DNA from: Psococerastis gibbosa
Taxonomy: Eukaryota; Arthropoda; Insecta; Psocodea; Psocidae
DNA: 64,000 bases
Direction: 5' to 3'
Assembly: GCA_963971405.1 (NCBI GenBank)
Contig: OZ020490.1
Coordinates: 1,364,001-1,428,000, forward strand
Below the pieces are notes generated by a model. It searched no databases. It saw only the letters and a program-made list of their open reading frames with translations, and had not been told where the DNA came from. The position numbers and the translations under genes are program-made. Positions within the stretch are counted from its first letter, which is position 1. The number at the start of each line of letters is the position of its first letter. This document shows, one piece after another, positions 58,561 through 64,000 of the stretch.

Positions 58561-59853
58561 GTAAAAAATTAATTGTATTTAATTGTAGTATGTTATTTTA
58601 TGGCCGTATTTTAATGTAGGAGAGGGCTTTCTAGCCCCAATTCTGCTATGTTTGCGTCATAGGCTAAATAATATTTAAATAATTTAATTTAATTTATTAA
58701 ATAAAATAATATAGAACAGAAGTTATTATTAATTGTTTTGTAAAGGCAATGGTGCAATACTATTTAACGAAGGGTTAGTTGGACTAACATTTCCTGCTGA
58801 GGTAATTGCCATTAGAGGCATGGACCTCATAGTCATCGAACAATTAGGGCGGAGCCCATTGTCAGGGAAGGGGGTGACGTTTCTGGAGTAGCACCCAAAC
58901 TAATGACTATTAACACAGCAGGCACTAAAGTCCAATCATGTAAATTAACCATGGCTTATTGAAATTGTTTGATACAAGGGGACACGGGGGCTCGTGGGTC
59001 CCCCACCGTAGGGACTTTCTTAATAAAGAGGTGCAAAATAGTGGGGTGTTACAGTGGGTGGGGTGTTTTGACAGCAAGAGCGTTAGATTTTACTGATGAA
59101 TTTATCACAATTTTGCTTCTGGATAACTCAAAGAGTAATAACGTGCAGCAATTCGAAAAAATACCAATTTCCGACGAAAAAACGCGTTTTTCGGGGGCAC
59201 TTTTCGCGGGGAAAAAATGGATTAGAAAAATTTTAAAAAAAACATTGCTACTTTCCACTATTCTTTCTCTTTACAACTATACAACCGGTTTTGCTTCTCG
59301 ACTAGCGGTTTCACCACAGCTAGGTACTTAAGGGGGACGTGAAAGTCGCTTACATGAGGGAAAAGGGTACTCTCAGCGGAGCATGCATAAAGTCAAAATA
59401 TTCCACAATATTCACAGATATTCACAATATTCCTGCAATTTTTAACCGACATGATAAGTTAATATATCGTCGAAGACAGTATGAATGGGGGTTTAAAGCG
59501 AGTATACAAAAAGTGGTTCCATTCTAATTCAATTTTGCGCACAAAAAAAAAAAAACAGTAAATATATAGGGCTATACAGTATATATATGTACATAGTTTT
59601 TAGTCATTTTGATCTTACTGCTACTGAGTAATAACATCAAAAAACGACATAGCGCGACATGAAAAAATCCATTATTTAAACAGAAAGACTGGGAAAGGGT
59701 CGTCTTTCTCGACTATAGCTTAACCAGCAGTTGCGTTTTCCGTGCAATAAACCAATGTCAATTTTACATGATAGCTGGTAGACATACAAATATATAGGTA
59801 TTATAAATTCCACCAGCAGATACGGTATCTGACAATTATGTTTCAATTTTCAG

Positions 59854-59892
59854 AAACGATCGGTATCAGAAGATGACGTCACGGGGTCCCTT
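59854..59892 (+). CDS. Exon 3, last exon present in unit C
   Basis: Same codons and splice sites as A and B. About 370 bases later the unit breaks off at 60261, so exons 4-9 are missing and this copy is probably a 3'-truncated gene. Confidence 0.68.
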
Positions 59893-60261
59893 GTAAGTAC
59901 ATATATATATAGTGGATTTATTTTATTTGGATTAAAATTATGTTACAATAGATTTAATTTTTATTTATTTACTTGTTTTTATCAATTTTCAATAAGCAAT
60001 TCTGAACGAAAAGCCATTGGCGGGTTGAAATAATAATGTGCATCGTGGTTATACAGGTAAAACCTTTATTTTTATCTCTTTGCTCGGACTCGTATCTTCA
60101 CTTTGTTAAGTCATACTTTCGCCTGTTACATTGCGTCAATGCTAAGCTTGTCTCAGCCTGTCCGTTATCGCTTGCAGCCGGTTTAGGTGAATATCGAGGA
60201 CGTATACCAGTTTGCCAATGGCCCAAAATTCATACGAAAACAATATAAATATAATGTCCCA

Positions 60262-60599
60262 AATCCATGGGGCCGTTGGCATTGACTATGGACCTACGGG
60301 CCTGTAGTAGGCCTGTGTCCATAAAAGTCCCTCAGGACATGATTATATTTATTTTTATTTTACTCCGGCCACTTACTCCTTCTATTTTTAACAATTGAAT
60401 TTCAACAAAGAACATTATTAAATTACGGTATTATAAGTTCTTAGGTAAACTGTAATTTCTTATTTATTTTTTTCTACTTGGGGGGAGGGGCTAGGGTGTC
60501 ACCTGTGTTACCTATGCTTAAATCCGGGGCTACTGCCGCTTCTATTCTACTAAATACTCCAACCATTGCAGTCTCCTCATTATACCTCTATAGAGTATT
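60262..60599. other. Flank beyond the array, no gene recognised
   Basis: Starts aatccatggggccgttggca; not related to any part of the unit that I can see. Confidence 0.4.
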
Positions 60600-60745
60600 C
60601 GGTGGTTAGGTGGTACCGTGCTTGTAACTGTGCAAGTCTTCACACACCATGCGATCGGAGACACGTCGTAACACAACAAGGGTACTAATCTATAGAAGCG
60701 ACTGAAGAGGTCAATCGGATACATCCAATGAATTGTCTGTAGGTA
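60600..60745 (-). repeat. Dispersed ~150-bp repeat, inverted copy outside the array
   Basis: Inverse relative of 4195-4350: gcgatcggagacacgtcgta and gtcaatcggatacatccaat match its conserved parts. Its presence outside the array shows the repeat is dispersed, not a promoter of the peptide gene. Confidence 0.55.
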
Positions 60746-61180
60746 TTTTACTATGCCTTGTCTTGCAACTTTCCGTATTATCTGCAGCTGAACATTTTTG
60801 TAGTTACGCCAGCCAGTGCCGGTTTACCAAGTGCGGGGTCTGTGGCGGTTCCATGGAGCGGGGTTCCTACCCCAGAAAACACATTCAAGGGGGGGGGGCG
60901 TGAAACTGACAATAATGGGCCATGTAGGCAAGTATAGGTACTCAGTGACGAATTAAGCCAAAAATAAACATACAAATTTAATAAGGGCATATTCAGGTAA
61001 GTAGGTCCACTGTAGATACAATAAAAAAAAATCCCTTTCGGCTCTGGCCGATCAGGTCGTGCTTTATTTAGCATGTGTTGTTTATTTAAATCTTTGGTTC
61101 GCATCGTAACAATTTGTTTCAGAAGGAGACTGTCAGAGCAGTTAGACAAGGACCGTTCGGAGGAATAGTGCCGGGGAAAT

Positions 61181-61424
61181 AAGAATACTGATTTCAATGC
61201 TGGATGTTACAATTGGAAAATGGAAAAATGAGCAAAAATTGTAGAATTTAATAATAAGTAAAATAAATAATAACTTACATATAGCAGCCTACTTTAATTC
61301 AGATTATCAGCTATAAATAAGAATACTGATTTCAATGCTGGATGTTACAATTGGAAAATGGAAAAATGAGCAAAAATTGTAGAATTTAATAATAAGTAAA
61401 ATAAAAAATAACCTACATATAGCA
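61181..61424. repeat. ~136-bp tandem duplication
   Basis: aagaatactgatttcaatgc... at 61181 is repeated from 61317 with one or two differences, ending acatatagca. Confidence 0.85.
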
Positions 61425-61521
61425 CTGACTTACTTGACTTAAGTTGGCGCTGTCAGCCCTGGGGGACTTTTGGCCGCATTCACAACACCACGCCACCGGA
61501 TCCTGTCCTTCGCCAGATCAC
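61425..61521. mobile_element. 97-bp insertion with 10-bp target-site duplication
   Basis: Flanked by ACATATAGCA at 61415-61424 and 61522-61531. The insert contains gcgctgtcagccctggggga and cgccaccggatcctgtcctt. It is probably a severely truncated retroelement end; class unknown. Confidence 0.65.
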
Positions 61522-61697
61522 ACATATAGCAGCCTACTTTAATTCAGATAAACAGCTAACGTAGATTTATTCATCATTACATTCAGCATTTTTTTCTTTC
61601 TAACGACTGCTTTCAGCATTTCTGCTTTAAGCAACCCTACCAGCCTGGCGGGGGAGTGAGTCCGTTTATTAACTTGAGGCACCCTAATAAGATGGGG

Positions 61698-61925
61698 AGT
61701 AGACTGACAGGGTGGACCTCCTGATTATAGTGGATTCCGAACGTTTTGGGGAACATAGTAAAGTCGCACGATTAATTCGGAGGTGACTCGACACGCACGT
61801 AGACTGACTGGTATAGACTCAGCGCGTTATCATGTCCCACCATGTTCCCCTGCCAACGCTGTGCACACTACCAAGTTTGCCGCAGTTTGAAACACGCTCT
61901 GCTCTCGTGGATGTAATGCAATACA
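61698..61925. repeat. Relative of the 238-bp insertion at 18946
   Basis: Shares gtggacctcctgattatagt, ttcggaggtgac and ctgtgcacac..accaagtt with 18946-19183, at lower identity. Confidence 0.6.
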
Positions 61926-61984
61926 GCTAACGTTGATTTATGCGTATCCAAACAGTATAACTTACACTGTACGATCGAACAATT

Positions 61985-63720
61985 CCGAACAATTCGTGGC
62001 TATATTTTAAGAATATGGCGGACTATGTCAGAAATGGACACCCTTATGCAATTTTGCCAGTTAATATCCTATTGTAAAGGCGTATTTTGTTACACGAATT
62101 CGAATTTGGATTACTGGATTTGGTGCATTTTGTTGCCAAAGGGGGCGGAGCGTATTAAATTTCTTAATCCGGATTAGTAAGGCGTATTTTGTTACACGAA
62201 TATTTTACATTTGAACACAAATCCGTATTAGAAGTTGGACCAATCAGGGAACAGGAGGAAAAGAAGCAAAAAATGCAACAAAATGAGCGTATTCAAATTA
62301 TTCAATATTCAAATATTATATTCTAAGCAGTAGACATGAATTCAAATTAAAGGCGCCAATCCAAAATTTGAAGAAAATAAATGATATCAACATCACCCAT
62401 TATAAAAAATAACTTAAAACAACTAACTAAAAAAAAATAAAGAACCAGTAGAAATTGGGCTGATGGGCCGTGGTTGATTTGAAAGTTGATTATGGAAGTT
62501 GACTTTCATATCGACTATGGACCATCAGCCCATTTTCTACTGATTCTTCATATGACTCTGGCCGCGAAAGCCTTTGCAGTTACATTTTAAAAAATAAACC
62601 CTGTAAAAAGTCACACCAACAGCATAATATTAACCATTAACACGATAGTCATCACAAATCCAAGATGTCAGCCTAGCGTAAACAAATTTTTGTAAGACAA
62701 AATCGTGGCAAAACTAAAAAAAACTTATCAGAAAAAAAAATGAATATCTGATCTACCTCCCGACCAAGATTATATATTATTGAATAGGCCTACATAATAC
62801 TAATCCTGTTCTCTAATCCGGGTTAAGAATCGAACATTTAATACGCTCCGCCCCCTTTGGTAACAAAATGTACCAAATCCAGTAATCCAAATTCGAATTC
62901 GTGTAACAAAATACGCCTTAAACAGGATTAGTATTATGCATTCAATAATATTTCAACCGAGCTCGGGAGGTAGATCAGATATTCATTTTTTTTTCTGATA
63001 AGTTTTTTTTAGTTTTGCCACGATTTTGTCTTACAAAAATTTGTTTACGCTAGGCTGACATCTTGGATTTGTGATGACTATCGTGTTAATGGTTAATATT
63101 ATGCTGTTGGTGTGACTTTTTACAGGGTTTATTTTTTAAAATGTAACTGCAAAGGCTTTCGCGGCCGGAGTTATTTGAAGAATCAGTAGAAAATGGGCTG
63201 ATGGTCCATAGTCGATATGAAAGTCAACTTCCATAATCAACCACGGCCCATCACCCAATTTCTACTGGTTCTTTATTTTTTTCAGTTAGTTGTTTTAAGT
63301 TATTTTTATAATGGGTGATGTTGATATCATTTATTTTCTTCCAATTTTGGATTGGCGCCATTAATTTGAATTCATGTCTACTGCTTAGAATATAATATTT
63401 GAATATCACAATACGCTCATTTTGTTGCATTTTTTTGCTTCTTTTCCTCCTGTTCCCTGATTGGTCCAACTTCTAATACGGATTTGTGTTCAAATGTAAA
63501 ATATTCGTGTAACAAAATACGCCTTTACTAATCCGGATTAAGAAATTTAATACGCTCCGCCCCCTTTGGTAACAAAATGCACCAAATCCAGTAATCCAAA
63601 TTCGAATTCGTGTAACAAAATACGCCTTTACAATAGGATATTAACTGGCAAAATTGCATAAGGGTGTCCATTTCTGACATAGTCCGCCATATTCTTAAAA
63701 TATGGCCACGAATTGTTCGG
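61985..63720. mobile_element. 1.74-kb foldback element / giant inverted repeat
   Basis: The left arm 61985-62810 and right arm 62921-63720 are inverted copies with small indels, both beginning ccgaacaattcgtggc. The 110-bp spacer (62811-62920) is itself a copy of a ~105-bp repeat in each arm (about 62064-62180 inverted, and 63531-63633). Each arm also holds a small palindrome with ggctttcgcggccggag. No ORF of note. A foldback element is the simplest reading. Confidence 0.82.
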
Positions 63721-64000
63721 TTACACCTTGCAGCAGTATTGCCTGAATATGTTTTCAATAGGCTGTGTGATCCGATGGATAGGCAGGTACTGCAAACTAC
63801 CGACATACAATATAAATCCAACGGCTACCACCATCGGATTCTATAAGTTTTGGAATCCGATGGATGCGCTACAGCCCCGTCTTTTATAATAAATACTGAA
63901 GACTGCGGCATGAACATATACGTCGGATTCACTATATAGTGATCTAGTGACGACACCAAAATACTGGCATATACAGTATATAAATCAATGACCAATATTT
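63721..64000. other. No feature recognised
   Basis: Right edge of the window; short stretches of the phrase tccgatggat recur (63771, 63858), nothing further. Confidence 0.35.

Larger units (their letters stand above)
53298..60261. repeat. Tandem segmental duplication, partial unit C
   Basis: Third copy, matching A 1-6151. Alignment ends at 60261, exactly where the minisatellite/satellite block begins in A (6151) and B (32950); the sequence beyond is unrelated. C carries a private retrotransposon insertion (57441-58232). It is either the truncated edge of the array or a rearranged copy. Confidence 0.93.

Noticed and set aside
60778-61197. Minus-strand ORF of 139 codons beyond the array
   Set aside because: Low-complexity composition, no domain, no splice or promoter context recognised.

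Overview
The window is eukaryotic and almost certainly arthropod. It is AT-rich and crowded with non-LTR retrotransposon ends, MITEs, a Polinton/Maverick-like remnant and degenerate TTAGG-type arrays. Intact protein-length ORFs are few; the host coding sequence is split into micro-exons of 30-75 nt with canonical splice sites. The species cannot be named from the sequence.

Layout. Most of the window is a near-identical tandem array with a unit of about 26.5-26.8 kb: unit A 1-26799, unit B 26800-53297 and a partial unit C 53298-60261. The A/B and B/C junctions have the same sequence, and C stops abruptly at 60261. The rest (60262-64000) is unrelated flank with small duplications and a 1.7 kb inverted repeat. 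Each unit also carries private changes: A has a 2.1 kb tandem duplication (6151-8298 repeated at 8299-9963); B has a decayed Polinton-like insertion, a perfect palindrome and a 200-base assembly gap; C has a young retrotransposon insertion with a 13-bp target-site duplication.

The main content is a secreted prepropeptide gene on the + strand, complete only in unit A. A TATA box (1902) precedes a signal-peptide exon (1966-2025). Peptide exons and acidic spacer exons that all start AAA CGA TC (Lys-Arg-Ser) follow. Every internal exon is a multiple of three and lies in phase 0. Every peptide exon ends in Gly or Gly plus basic residues, and the following spacer supplies Lys-Arg, so splicing rebuilds amidation and dibasic cleavage sites. 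There are two alternative 3' ends. One is exon 6 (14621-14686, stop TAA, AATAAA at 14743). The other is exons 7-9 (15130-17711, stop TAA, ATTAAA at 17791). Exon 7 encodes a cysteine-looped peptide ending CLINPIYCF-GRR, which matches the allatostatin-C core. The predicted products are up to five different C-terminally amidated peptides from one locus. Whether they act as neuropeptides, antimicrobial peptides or something else is not decided by the sequence.

A paralogous signal exon (19858-19926) sits downstream in units A and B, but its splice donor is mutated (CTAAGT in place of GTAAGT) and no downstream exons of its own are visible, so it looks like a relic. In B, exons 4 and 5 are missing at the gap. 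In C only exons 1-3 remain before the array ends.

Everything else I could identify is mobile-element or repeat sequence: fragments of several non-LTR retrotransposon lineages, hAT-type MITEs with 8-bp target-site duplications, a TTAA-flanked foldback MITE, a GTCTG-rich element family with inverted ends, a tRNA-derived SINE-like sequence, a ~147-bp satellite and a cluster of GC-rich hairpins.
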